From positions 6,768,744 through 6,832,743 of the forward strand of contig NC_019892.1 of the NCBI RefSeq assembly GCF_000242455.2: a stretch of 64,000 bases of DNA, in the 5' to 3' direction. The translations under genes were made by a program, and so were the position numbers. The notes under the pieces are model-generated. The model was not told where the DNA came from, did not search any database, and saw nothing but the letters and a program-made list of their open reading frames with translations. Below are positions 8,377-16,758 of the stretch, in pieces. Origin of the DNA: Singulisphaera acidiphila DSM 18658 (lineage in GTDB: Bacteria; Planctomycetota; Planctomycetia; Isosphaerales; Isosphaeraceae). The stretch's first letter is position 1, and each line of letters opens with the position of its first letter.

Positions 8377-10041
8377 TCAGGACTTGGGCACTCGCTGCTG
8401 GGCAATCTCGCGCAGCTGGCGGAGGTCAACCTTCCCTGAGCCGAGGATTGGGATGGACTCAACCTCGATGAAGTCGTCGGCAGCCGGGATCCAGAGCCTC
8501 GGCATGCTCCCGGCGGTGAGTCGACGATTCACCTCTTGCGGCGTGATCCCGAGCGGAGTGTGGATCACGCAGAGCCGTTCCCCACGCTTGAGATCGGGCA
8601 GCGAAGTGATGGCCACGTTCTGCTCGTTGGTCCCGGTCGCTTCCTGGATTGCCGTCTCGACCGCCATGTGGGGCACCATTTCGCCGCCAATTTTCGAGAA
8701 TCGGCTGAGCCGGTCGGTGATCCTGAGGAATCCGTCTTCATCGACATAGCCGATGTCGCCCGTTTGATACCAGCCGTTTTTGAGCACCTTGGCGGTGGCC
8801 TCCGGTTGGTTCAGGTAACCGACCATGACTTGTGGCCCCGCGACCAGGATCATTCCGGCCGTCCCCCGGGGCAGATCCGCTCCCGTTTCGGGGTCGATCG
8901 TCTTGATGGACGTGCCCGGCACCGGCAGGCCCACGGTCCCCTCCCGGGTCCCGGGGACGGTTCGGCCGTCGGCCAGCACTTTGTCGTGCGGGACGTTGAA
9001 TGAGACGACCGGGGAGAGCTCCGTACAGCCGTATCCTTCCATCGGCTCGATTTTGAGCGTCTCGCGGAGCTCGCGGGCCAGCTCAGGCTTGAGCTTTTCC
9101 GCGCCGAGGAGCAGATGCACGACCGTCGCGAATTGCTTGGGATCGCACCGTTGGAGGTAGCTTCGCATGAAGGTTGGCGTGCCCGCGAGCAGGGTCACCC
9201 GATGCGTCTCGCAGAGCTTGCCGATCGTCTTGGCGTCCAGTGGGTTGAAGTGGTAAACGATCTTCTTGCCGAGACAGAAGACCGTCCAGAGCCCCACCGT
9301 GAACCCGAACGAATGGAAGAAGGGAAGAATGCCCAGGAGGCTCTCGTCGGGCAAAATGTTGAGCTGGGTGTTGATTTGATGGATGTTGGTCAGGACGTTG
9401 CGTTGGGAGAGAACGACCCCCTTCGGATTTCCGGTCGATCCTGAGGTGAAGATGACGGTGGCGGTATTGTCCAGATTCTCAGCACGGAGGCCGGGGAGGA
9501 ACCGGTCTAACTGCGAGATCGGAACGAGTTTTGCAACGGCCGCCGCCCAAAGTTTGTCGGCCAGTGTGACCTGCTTGGGAATATCCTCGAGCAGGACGAG
9601 TTCTCCCTTCGGCCTGAGCTTGAATTTGTCGAGCACCTTCTCGGAAGTTACGACGTGCGTGATCCCGCACTGGTCGATCGACGAGTTGATCAGAGACTCG
9701 CTCGCCGAGTAGTTCAGGTTGACCGGAATCCGTCCCCAGAGGGTCAGCGTCAGATTCGCGACCGAAGCGGGGACCGTCGGCGGGATGAGCAGGCCAACAT
9801 AGGGATGGGGACCGAGCCGGCGAGCCAGGACTCGTCCCAACGCGAGCGCCCGGATAAAGGTCTTTCCATACGTAAGGCTGGCCCCCGTGCTGTCGCTGAC
9901 GGCGAGTTGGCCCCATCTGACTCGCGCCTGGTGAACGAAGGCGCGGGCAAGTGACCGCCAATCGGGAGGCAAGGGAGGAAGCGGGATCTCCAATGCGGGT
10001 TGCGCCGTTCCAGCGGGCCTCGTGGCGGTCTCCTGGCTCAT
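8377..10041 (-). CDS. AMP-dependent acyl-CoA/acyl-ACP synthetase
   Basis: The protein activates a carboxylic acid, most likely a fatty acid, as an acyl-adenylate. It carries the AMP-binding loop IFTSGSTGNPKGVVLS, the GYGCTELSP motif, YQTGDIGYVDEDGFLRITDR, and a C-terminal GSGKVDL lysine. The overall pattern resembles the C-terminal synthetase half of Aas, which acts on acyl-ACP and lysophospholipids, but no acyltransferase half is present. The ATG at 10041 has GAGAGAA upstream and gives 554 residues. No transmembrane segment is obvious. Substrate assignment is inference. Confidence 0.88.
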   Translation of the reverse strand: MSQETATRPAGTAQPALEIPLPPLPPDWRSLARAFVHQARVRWGQLAVSDSTGASLTYGKTFIRALALGRVLARRLGPHPYVGLLIPPTVPASVANLTLTLWGRIPVNLNYSASESLINSSIDQCGITHVVTSEKVLDKFKLRPKGELVLLEDIPKQVTLADKLWAAAVAKLVPISQLDRFLPGLRAENLDNTATVIFTSGSTGNPKGVVLSQRNVLTNIHQINTQLNILPDESLLGILPFFHSFGFTVGLWTVFCLGKKIVYHFNPLDAKTIGKLCETHRVTLLAGTPTFMRSYLQRCDPKQFATVVHLLLGAEKLKPELARELRETLKIEPMEGYGCTELSPVVSFNVPHDKVLADGRTVPGTREGTVGLPVPGTSIKTIDPETGADLPRGTAGMILVAGPQVMVGYLNQPEATAKVLKNGWYQTGDIGYVDEDGFLRITDRLSRFSKIGGEMVPHMAVETAIQEATGTNEQNVAITSLPDLKRGERLCVIHTPLGITPQEVNRRLTAGSMPRLWIPAADDFIEVESIPILGSGKVDLRQLREIAQQRVPKS

Positions 10042-10476
10042 GGAATTCTCTCGCAAGCAGGCAGCAGGCCGCGTCACTCCGTTCTCTCAAAGAACGTGTG
10101 AGTGGCCGATTCGATAAGAATGGATGCGCGCCGACAATGTACGCGACTTACGAACGTCAGACAACACGTTCTTGGCTCGACGCAACCCGGCTCGCCCGTG
10201 GATCATGGAAAAGGCGTCGATCCACGGGAGTTCGGTATTGGGTGAGAATGACCGCCAATGGTACGGAACCGCTTGACTGGGGACTCGGATTCCCTCTTGG
10301 GGAAGGCCTGACCCACTGCCGTGCCGGAGCTCGGGGCAACCTTTGAGGACAAGGGCAGGGGAGACGGTCGAATTTCCTGCTCGAAGGGCTTCCGGTTCAT
10401 CGCCTCTTAGTGTTCGATAGAGTGAACGCACTTCGTCCGTATCACCGGCCCAACCCTCTGCCCCCGGGAGTCTCCG

Positions 10477-11139
10477 ATGTACGACGTCCCTGCCTCGAGC
10501 AATCGCCGTCTCTTTCTCGGTGCAATGGCCTTTGGCGCAGCCGCATTCACCACTCGCGGAGTGTTTGCCGAGGAGTTGGTTCTTACTCCCAAGCAGACCG
10601 AGGGGCCGTTCTACCCCGATCACTTACCGCTCGATACCGACAATGACCTCCTGATCGTCAACGACGCCATCACGCCGGCTGTGGGCGAAGTGACCTACCT
10701 GACGGGCCGGATCCTGGATGCGAAGGGGGACCCGATCAAGAACGCCCTGGTCGAGATCTGGCAGGTTGACAATGAAGGGGCCTACATCCACTCCAAAGAC
10801 CCGAACCATGCGAAGCATGACAAGAACTTCCAGGGGTTCGGTCGCTTCTTGACCAGCTCGACCGGCGAATACTCGTTCCGCACCGTGAAGCCCGTTCCCT
10901 ACCCGGGGCGAACCCCTCACATCCACTTCAAACTCCGCAAGGGTGGCAAGGATCTGTTGACGACCCAGTGTTACGTCAAGGGACATCCTGGCAACGAGCG
11001 CGACGGGATCTATCGCAGCCTTCGGGACCCCAAGCTCAGCGACGCGGTGACTGTCGACTTCGCCCCAATCCCCAACTCCCGGATCGGTGAGCTCGCCGCG
11101 AAGTTTGATATCGTTCTCGGCTTCACCCCGGAGGCCTGA
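10477..11139 (+). CDS. exported intradiol ring-cleavage dioxygenase-like protein
   Basis: The protein belongs to the protocatechuate 3,4-dioxygenase beta-like family, non-haem Fe(III) enzymes that open catechols. The N-terminus has a twin-arginine signal (SNRRLFLGAMAFG), so it is likely exported folded. The core carries LTPKQTEGPFY, GRILDAKGDPIKNALVEIWQ (the typical beta-sandwich start), YSFRTVKPVPYP and TPHIHFKL, which supply the tyrosine and histidine ligands expected of the family. It is 220 residues long, with GGGAG shortly before the ATG. Exported members are common in planctomycetes and may act on aromatics or have other roles. Confidence 0.9.
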   Translation: MYDVPASSNRRLFLGAMAFGAAAFTTRGVFAEELVLTPKQTEGPFYPDHLPLDTDNDLLIVNDAITPAVGEVTYLTGRILDAKGDPIKNALVEIWQVDNEGAYIHSKDPNHAKHDKNFQGFGRFLTSSTGEYSFRTVKPVPYPGRTPHIHFKLRKGGKDLLTTQCYVKGHPGNERDGIYRSLRDPKLSDAVTVDFAPIPNSRIGELAAKFDIVLGFTPEA

Positions 11140-11179
11140 CGCGAATTCCTGCGAAGCCCCCGGCCGTCACGGAGGAAAA

Positions 11180-12088
11180 ATGAGCCGCTCTTTGCTTGCC
11201 GGAGACCCAGGTCTTGCGTCGATGGACCCGGCAATAACGAAGCTCGAAGACGCGTCGACCACGATCTATCACGGCGATTGCCTCGACGTCATGCGCGAGT
11301 TGATCGCCGATGGTCAGGTCGACCTGATCTTCGCCGATCCTCCCTACAACCTTGGAAAGCAGTTCGGCGAGAGCGAAGACAAGTGGCCCTCAGACGAGGC
11401 CTATGTAGCCTGGTGTTACTCCTGGTTGAAGCTCTGCCTGAGTAAGCTGAAGCCAACGGGCAGCCTCTACGTCATGACGAGTACGCAGGCGATGCCCTTC
11501 CTCGACCTCTGGCTCCGCAACGAGTGCACCATTCTCTCCCGAATCGTCTGGCACTACGACAGTTCCGGGGTCCAGGCCCGCAAGTTGTATGGTTCGATGT
11601 ATGAGCCGATTCTGTTCTGTGTCAAGGATCGCAAGGCTTATACCTACAACGCGGACGACATCGAGGTGCAAGCCCCAACCGGGGCCGTTCGCAGGCTGAT
11701 CGACTATCGCAAGCCGACCCCGGAGCCGTATAAGACCACCAAGGTGCCCGGAAATGTGTGGTACTACCCTCGTGTTCGGTATCGGATGCCTGAATATGAG
11801 CAACATCCGTCGCAGAAGCCGGAAGCCTTGATCGAGCGCGTCATCAAGGCAAGCTCCAACGTCGGCGACCTGATCCTCGACCCGTTCGCGGGCACGTTCA
11901 CCACCTCCGCAGTTGCCAGACGGCTCGGACGAAGGAGTCTCGGGATCGAGCGAGAACGCGGCTACTTCAAAATCGGGGCGCGTCGGCTGGGACTTGCTCA
12001 AACGCTCGATGGCGAAGACCTCCGGCCGTTAGACAAGACGTATATCAAGAGAAACGGCCGAGGCGCAAGCGGGGGGGCGGAATCATGA
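11180..12088 (+). CDS. yhdJ: DNA adenine methyltransferase, YhdJ type
   Basis: This 302-residue enzyme transfers a methyl group from SAM to DNA. The catalytic motif DPPY is at residues 53-56 and the SAM motif FAGTFTT lies near the C-terminus, the order of the beta class. Stretches such as SRIVWHYDSSGVQA, GSMYEPILF and HPSQKPEALIERVI closely follow E. coli YhdJ, known to methylate adenine in ATGCAT; that specificity is inferred here. A strong GGAGG lies five bases before the ATG at 11180; an upstream in-frame start would overlap the dioxygenase gene. No restriction endonuclease gene is adjacent, so it looks like an orphan, regulatory methyltransferase. Confidence 0.93.
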   Translation: MSRSLLAGDPGLASMDPAITKLEDASTTIYHGDCLDVMRELIADGQVDLIFADPPYNLGKQFGESEDKWPSDEAYVAWCYSWLKLCLSKLKPTGSLYVMTSTQAMPFLDLWLRNECTILSRIVWHYDSSGVQARKLYGSMYEPILFCVKDRKAYTYNADDIEVQAPTGAVRRLIDYRKPTPEPYKTTKVPGNVWYYPRVRYRMPEYEQHPSQKPEALIERVIKASSNVGDLILDPFAGTFTTSAVARRLGRRSLGIERERGYFKIGARRLGLAQTLDGEDLRPLDKTYIKRNGRGASGGAES

Positions 12089-12553
12089 GGGAACACCCGC
12101 GCAAGTCTCGAAGAGAGCGATACGCCTGAGTCCTTCGGTTCAGCCGCTCACGCAGGTCGTGTGGAGAGGTCGTCAGTCTCGGCTTTGAGGGACCGCTTGG
12201 GATCAATCCGAAAGCGATGGAAGTCCCTTGAGCCGAGACCTTCGCACGTTCCACGCGACGCCTGAACTTGCTCGGTTCGCTGTCCCACTTTTCGCGAGCA
12301 CGCCGGACCTGCAAATCGCAGGAACCGGAAAGACCGGAATCTCTCAACGAGATCGCGGATGACCCTTGCCGTCGAGGGAATCACTTGGTAATGTTAGCGG
12401 AGATGCGGATGCGACTCAGTGGTGGACTGTCAGCCTCCTAAGCTGGATATGTTCGCTTGCTTACCCCTGGGGTGCTGCTGTAAGTCGAAGATAGCAAAGA
12501 CTTACGACAGTTGTGCAGGTTGTAAGCCGAGTTGCAAATCCGCCCGATTTTGG
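12089..12553. other. intergenic stretch, no gene seen
   Basis: Between the methyltransferase and the tRNA promoter I see no ORF with recognisable domain content and no clear terminator. Short minus-strand frames here have no homology that I recognise. Confidence 0.45.
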
Positions 12554-12583
12554 TTGTACTGCCGGGTCGGTTTCGAGTACAAT
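12554..12583 (+). promoter_or_regulatory. promoter of tRNA-Gly
   Basis: TTGTAC at 12554-12559 and TACAAT at 12578-12583 are separated by 18 bases. The -10 box ends 11 bases before the mature tRNA, a fitting position for a sigma70-type promoter. Confidence 0.6.
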
Positions 12584-12594
12584 CAGGATGTCTT

Positions 12595-12665
12595 GCGGGA
12601 TTGATGTAGTGGTAGCCTGATAGCTTCCCAAGCTATACGCGCGGGTTCGATTCCCGCATCCCGCT
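12595..12665 (+). tRNA. tRNA-Gly (anticodon CCC)
   Basis: The acceptor stem GCGGGAT pairs with ATCCCGC, leaving T as discriminator, as usual for bacterial tRNA-Gly. The anticodon stem ATAGC/GCTAT encloses TTCCCAA, giving anticodon CCC. The T stem GCGGG/CCCGC encloses TTCGATT. The D stem has one mismatch. CCA is not encoded. The length is 71 bases. Confidence 0.95.
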
Positions 12666-12709
12666 TTTGTTCCCATGGTCATTTCTTGATCCCCGCCTAA
12701 ATTGGGAAC

Positions 12710-12727
12710 TCGGCTTCCTGAAGCCGA
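12710..12727. terminator. 8-bp inverted repeat after tRNA-Gly
   Basis: TCGGCTTC and GAAGCCGA are separated by CT. A second hairpin (AGCGATC, loop TTGATG, GATCGCT) follows at 12733-12752. Together they may end the tRNA transcript and the convergent membrane-protein transcript; neither has a strong T run. Confidence 0.4.
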
Positions 12728-12935
12728 TGACGAGCGATCTTGATGGATCGCTTGTTGTATCGAATCAAAGGTTGATCGTCACCTTCTGGGTGTGACGGTA
12801 ATGGTTTTGCTGGGAACTTTCCACAGACTCTCCCAGTGGGAAGGTCATCTTTCGGTTCGTCCACCCGTTTGTAACGGCGATCGAGCGACACGGCGTCTTT
12901 GGCCGTGTTCCGCCTCCAAGGCTTGCGCTGCACGA

Positions 12936-13790
12936 TCAGGATCCGTAGTTGTCGAACGACTTGGAGGCCAGGATCAGGCCGATCGCGATTGCCACGGGGA
13001 CGAGGACGAGCCCCGCTGCAACCGTGGCACGAGACTTCGGGCCGAGGCGATGGAGGGGACGGAGTCGGATCAACCAGAGGGTTGCGGGGGAGGCGGCGAG
13101 TAGCAAGGCCGCCGCCGTTGGCAGGAACGCGTAGACGTAACCCTCAACGACCAGCGCGGTGAGCACGGCAGCCGCTACCGGGACACCCCCGCCGGTTGGC
13201 TGTCCCCCGGACGCCAGGAGCGAGGTGGCGAGCACGACCGCCAAGACCCCTCCGAGCAGGAACAGGATCACGCTGTTGGCCAGGACGAGGACGACTCCCG
13301 CACCGGCGGCAAACACCGTCAGCGTCACCCAGAGTTCCGAACGCCAGGCCGGGGCGTCGAGCAACGCGACGTTGAGCACTGCGAGTAAGGAGACAATGGC
13401 CGTCGCCGTGAGCCAGCCGATCGTCTCGCGCGGTAGGTCACCGGCTCCCAGGACCGGTCCCAGCATCACGATGCAGGCCAGCGCGGCGAGCCCGAGATAT
13501 CCGGCCACCCTCACCCGGAGGCCGCCACGCTCCCCCACGAGGAACGCGGCGACGGCCGCCCCGGCGAGGGCGATCCCGAGGATGTGGTCGGTTACGTCGG
13601 AGGGTGGGATCGACGGGATCGCGACCCCCGCGTGACCGAGGGTGTAGGCCAGACCGACGGCGAGGGCTCCCCACCAGGGGCTGGCGGCGGTATCTCGGCG
13701 GCGGGCCGATCGGGTGGCGAGCGCCGAGAGGCCGGCCGCGAGAGCCATCGCAAGGCACACCACGATCATCGCGGTTGTTGACACGGGCAT
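12936..13790 (-). CDS. polytopic membrane protein of unknown function
   Basis: I do not recognise this family. The 284-residue sequence is very rich in Ala, Val, Leu and Gly and has about eight or nine hydrophobic segments spread over its whole length, starting with residues 6-26. Polar loops are short; the C-terminal tail (SKSFDNYGS) is outside the membrane. It is followed on the same strand, 90 bases away, by nothing obviously related; upstream lies the convergently unrelated YceI gene on the same strand. The strong GC skew and codon use match neighbours. It could be a transporter or integral stress protein, but nothing proves that. Confidence 0.7.
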   Translation of the reverse strand: MPVSTTAMIVVCLAMALAAGLSALATRSARRRDTAASPWWGALAVGLAYTLGHAGVAIPSIPPSDVTDHILGIALAGAAVAAFLVGERGGLRVRVAGYLGLAALACIVMLGPVLGAGDLPRETIGWLTATAIVSLLAVLNVALLDAPAWRSELWVTLTVFAAGAGVVLVLANSVILFLLGGVLAVVLATSLLASGGQPTGGGVPVAAAVLTALVVEGYVYAFLPTAAALLLAASPATLWLIRLRPLHRLGPKSRATVAAGLVLVPVAIAIGLILASKSFDNYGS

Positions 13791-13883
13791 AAGCGTCCCT
13801 TCCTTTTTGGGGGGGCGATCGAGAAGCGGAGCGCGGTCGCGAGACCATCCCGACGCGCTCCGTCTCGGGTCTCGTCCGCCGGC

Positions 13884-14462
13884 TTACTTCTTGGCCCCTT
13901 CAATGCTCACGAAGACGTTCACTTCGTCGCCGATAGCACTGGCGAACTTGGTGATGCCGAAGTCGCTCTGCTTCAGGGTGAAGTTGGCGTCGACGCCGGC
14001 AATTGCGTTGCCCTTGGGGTCCTTGCCGGTCCCGGTCGGGACGAGGACGAACGCGACCGGCTTGGTGACGCCGTGGAAGGAGAGTGTGCCGCGGACCTCG
14101 TAGCCGTTGGCCGACTTCGTCACGCTCTTGCTGGCGAACGTGATGTCGGGGAACTGCACGGCGTTGAAGAAGTCGGGGCTCTTGAGGTGGTTGTCGCGGT
14201 CCTTGCTGTTGGTGTCGACGCTGGCGGTTTTGACGGTGAACGCCAACTTGCTTGCGGTTGGATCGGCCGGGTCGAGCGTGAACGAGCCGGTGAGGTCGTT
14301 GAACCGGCCCCAGGAATGGCTTGTGCTCATGTGCTTGACCCGGAAGACCACTGACGAGTGGACCGGATCGGCCGTGTAGGTCTCGGCGGCGAGGACGGCG
14401 GCCGGGAACAGCGCCGCGAGGGCGATGGACAGAGTCACAAACGTGCGGGCAGTGGACTTCAT
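13884..14462 (-). CDS. secreted YceI-family lipid-binding protein
   Basis: The 192-residue protein has a Sec signal peptide (about residues 1-25, ending VLAAE) followed by a YceI lipocalin-like domain: YTADPVHSSVVFRVKHM, GRFNDLTGSFTLDP, the DNHLKSPDFF motif, and FHGVTKPVAF. YceI proteins bind long isoprenoid chains in the periplasm. I chose the ATG at 14462 because the signal peptide starts there and AAAGG lies upstream. The longer open frame has no support. A MarR regulator lies upstream on the same strand, a common pairing, which suggests control by it. Confidence 0.92.
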   Translation of the reverse strand: MKSTARTFVTLSIALAALFPAAVLAAETYTADPVHSSVVFRVKHMSTSHSWGRFNDLTGSFTLDPADPTASKLAFTVKTASVDTNSKDRDNHLKSPDFFNAVQFPDITFASKSVTKSANGYEVRGTLSFHGVTKPVAFVLVPTGTGKDPKGNAIAGVDANFTLKQSDFGITKFASAIGDEVNVFVSIEGAKK

Positions 14463-14779
14463 CGCGAACACCTTTCTTCCTTGGGAATAAACTTCGCTTT
14501 CGGATTTCGGTCGGCGCCGGGGGAAGAGCGTTTCGACCATTAAGTCGACGCATTTGCACTGATGGTTTTTATTTGTGTGAGGTCGTAGACCTCTTGGGAT
14601 ATGCTGTGGGCGACGGTGTGCGGGATCCCCATGTTGTGGTCGTGCGCTCCCCGGAATGAGACCTCGAGAGCTCACTCTCCCAGTCGACTCGAGCAACCGC
14701 GTTCCTTGCCCTTCACTCCTTCCTAATAAAGTTTGGTGCACGACGGTTTACACGTATACTATTGGAGCAAAAAAAAGAT
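14463..14779. other. yceI upstream region
   Basis: This 317-base stretch between the MarR gene stop and the YceI start should hold the yceI promoter. I found no second copy of the MarR palindrome and no convincing terminator. An A-rich run directly follows the MarR stop. Confidence 0.4.
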
Positions 14780-15265
14780 TCAGTCAGGCCTTGAGCACGC
14801 ATCCTCCATCCGCGTGAGGAACGCGTGCATCTGCCGAAGTTCCGCCTCAGCCAAGGTGCCGAACACCTTTCCCGTCAGGGCAGCGAGATAGGGCTGTGCC
14901 TTGGCGAGCACCTGCCGCCCGGCGTCGGTCAGGTAGAGTCGGTTGGCCCGCCGGTCCTCGGGGTCCGCACGGCGCTCGACCCATCCGGCCGCGCTGATGC
15001 GGTCGATGAGGCCGACCACGTTCCCCTTCGTGACCAGGAGCCGTTCGGCCAGCTCCTGTTGGGTGATGCCCTCGCCATGCCAGAGCGTTGCCAGAACGTC
15101 GAACTGGGGGACGGTCAGGCCGTGGACCGTGAGTACCTCGACCATGCGCCGCTCCAGGCGGCTATGGAAGCGGAACAACGTGGTGACCACCTTGGTCTCC
15201 CAGTCGCGATGGTCCTCATTCAAGACCGGTAGTGACCGGCGTTCGGGTTTCCGTGGCTGGCTCAT
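14780..15265 (-). CDS. MarR-family transcriptional regulator
   Basis: This 161-residue winged-helix repressor has the MarR core: LTVPQFDVLATLWHGEG, then the recognition helix region TQQELAERLLVTKGNVVGLIDRI and the wing with RRADPEDRRANRLYLTDAG. It likely controls itself, since an 8-2-8 perfect palindrome lies two bases upstream of its ATG. The nearby yceI gene is a plausible second target. The ligand is unknown. With the operator so close to the start, the mRNA leader must be very short or the operator lies within the leader. Confidence 0.92.
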   Translation of the reverse strand: MSQPRKPERRSLPVLNEDHRDWETKVVTTLFRFHSRLERRMVEVLTVHGLTVPQFDVLATLWHGEGITQQELAERLLVTKGNVVGLIDRISAAGWVERRADPEDRRANRLYLTDAGRQVLAKAQPYLAALTGKVFGTLAEAELRQMHAFLTRMEDACSRPD

Positions 15266-15266
15266 A

Positions 15267-15284
15267 TAGTTTAGCTCTAAACTA
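15267..15284. promoter_or_regulatory. MarR operator palindrome
   Basis: TAGTTTAG and CTAAACTA form a perfect inverted repeat around CT, immediately before the marR start codon. Spacing and AT-rich content fit MarR-type operators, so autorepression is likely. Confidence 0.75.
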
Positions 15285-15720
15285 ATTGCGAGCAGGTGTC
15301 AAGCCTCATTCCGGGGAGGTGGCTTTGAATGACTCTCCAGCCTGTTGCCTCCCCAATATCGGCAGCCACGTTTGATCCTGACGTGTCTCAGCGGTTGGGA
15401 AGTGGTTTTTACGTATGCAGTTCTCTTGGAATTGCCCATCAAATGGATGCGTGCAAGTGTGCATGAAGTGGTTCGCTGGGATCAGTCAAATCAGTCGAAG
15501 CGGATTTGCTTGATTGACACACGCGTCTCCTGTAAGCATCATGAAGGTTAGGAAGAGAGAGTGGGCGAGTCCGAGGAACGACTTGCTGAGAGGGCAGAAA
15601 TCCTGCGATCGAATGCGATAGGTGATTGCGCCTTGAAGTCGTTTTGACGGGTCTGCTCGATTTCCGCATGGACTGGGGGCGGCGGGGGCTGCTCGGAGAG
15701 GTCACGACGAGGATCGTCTC
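15285..15720. other. intergenic stretch, no gene seen
   Basis: This stretch lies between divergently transcribed marR and BON genes and must hold their promoters. I see no clear promoter boxes beyond the MarR operator and no supported ORF. Confidence 0.45.
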
Positions 15721-15978
15721 ATGATAGGCCAGGCGAGTACTTTGGATACGGGCTGCGCGACTGAGGCTTACGATTCTGTTCGCACGCATTTGATGGAGCG
15801 TCAGATCGCACATCGAGCGTTTGGCCGAATCTACGATCTCCATGTCGATTGCTCGGGCGGCCGGGTGGTGCTTCAAGGACGTTGTCGTACCTACCACACA
15901 AAGCAGTTGGCGCACGAGGCCGCCCTTGACTTGGCGGAGTCGTCGGCGCGAGTCGATAACCAAATCGTCGTCGGCTGA
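15721..15978 (+). CDS. small BON-domain protein
   Basis: This 85-residue protein is essentially one BON domain: a helical start, then IYDLHVDCSGGRVVLQGRCRTYHTKQLAHEAAL and the final VDNQIVV strand. BON domains bind phospholipid or other hydrophobic ligands and are usually exported, yet I see no signal peptide here. GAGG lies eight bases before the ATG. It ends 28 bases before the PCMT gene, so the two probably share a transcript. Confidence 0.8.
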   Translation: MIGQASTLDTGCATEAYDSVRTHLMERQIAHRAFGRIYDLHVDCSGGRVVLQGRCRTYHTKQLAHEAALDLAESSARVDNQIVVG

Positions 15979-16006
15979 TCGGTCCTTGGGCGGCGAGGCC
16001 GCCTTG

Positions 16007-16738
16007 ATGAGAACGCTCACCGGGAATCCCATTCGCGCTGTTGGGGGCGTACTTCCCTGCCTCGCGTTACTTTTCGCCCTGGGAGCGGGCGGGGACGAGG
16101 CCGCTGACCAGGCGCGCCGACTGCGGATGGTTACCACCCAGATCGAAGGGCGGGGCATCACCGACCCGGCGGTGCTGGCAGCGATGCGGAGTGTCCCGCG
16201 TCACCGGTTCGTTGCCGAACCACTCCGGGCATGGGCCTACGACGACTGCCCCCTTCCCATCGGCCACGATCAGACGATCTCGCAACCGTTCGTGGTGGCG
16301 ATGATGACAGCGTCGATCCACCCGAAACGGGGTATGAAGGTTCTCGAGGTCGGGACCGGCTCAGGCTATCAGGCGGCGGTGCTGGCGGCCTGCGTTGGCG
16401 AGGTGGAGAGCATCGAGGTGGTGCCGGCCCTGGGCCGGCAAGCCGAATGGCTTTTGAAGCAGTTGGGCTGTCGGAACGTCCATGTCCGCGTTGGGGACGG
16501 TTACGACGGCTGGCCCGAGCGCGCCCCGTTTGACGCGGTGGTGTTGACCGCTGCGCCGGAGCGGGTTCCGAAGCCGCTCCTCGACCAACTCCGTGTCGGG
16601 GGCCGGTTGGTCGCCCCGGTGGGCCGGGGCGTGCAAAATCTCGTCGTGATCACCAAGACCCAGCAGGGGAACGTCACGAAAGTCATCGACTCTGTTTGGT
16701 TTGTGCCCATGACGGGTAAGGCTGCAACGGAACGTTGA
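16007..16738 (+). CDS. pcm: protein-L-isoaspartate O-methyltransferase with export signal
   Basis: PCMT uses SAM to methylate L-isoaspartyl residues and so starts repair of aged proteins. The SAM loop VLEVGTGSGYQ is at residues 112-122, preceded by LPIGHDQTISQPFVVA and followed by VGDGYDGWPERAPFDAVVLTAA, all hallmarks of the family. The N-terminus (residues 10-28) is a hydrophobic segment before the catalytic domain, which suggests a signal peptide or anchor and action outside the cytoplasm. The ATG at 16007 is chosen because this segment begins there. The BON-domain gene lies just upstream. Confidence 0.9.
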   Translation: MRTLTGNPIRAVGGVLPCLALLFALGAGGDEAADQARRLRMVTTQIEGRGITDPAVLAAMRSVPRHRFVAEPLRAWAYDDCPLPIGHDQTISQPFVVAMMTASIHPKRGMKVLEVGTGSGYQAAVLAACVGEVESIEVVPALGRQAEWLLKQLGCRNVHVRVGDGYDGWPERAPFDAVVLTAAPERVPKPLLDQLRVGGRLVAPVGRGVQNLVVITKTQQGNVTKVIDSVWFVPMTGKAATER

Positions 16739-16758
16739 TCGGCGATCGCGCAACCGGT

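Noticed and set aside
12419..12604. Cysteine-rich 61-codon ORF
   Set aside because: It runs into the tRNA-Gly gene and covers its promoter; no homologue is recognised.
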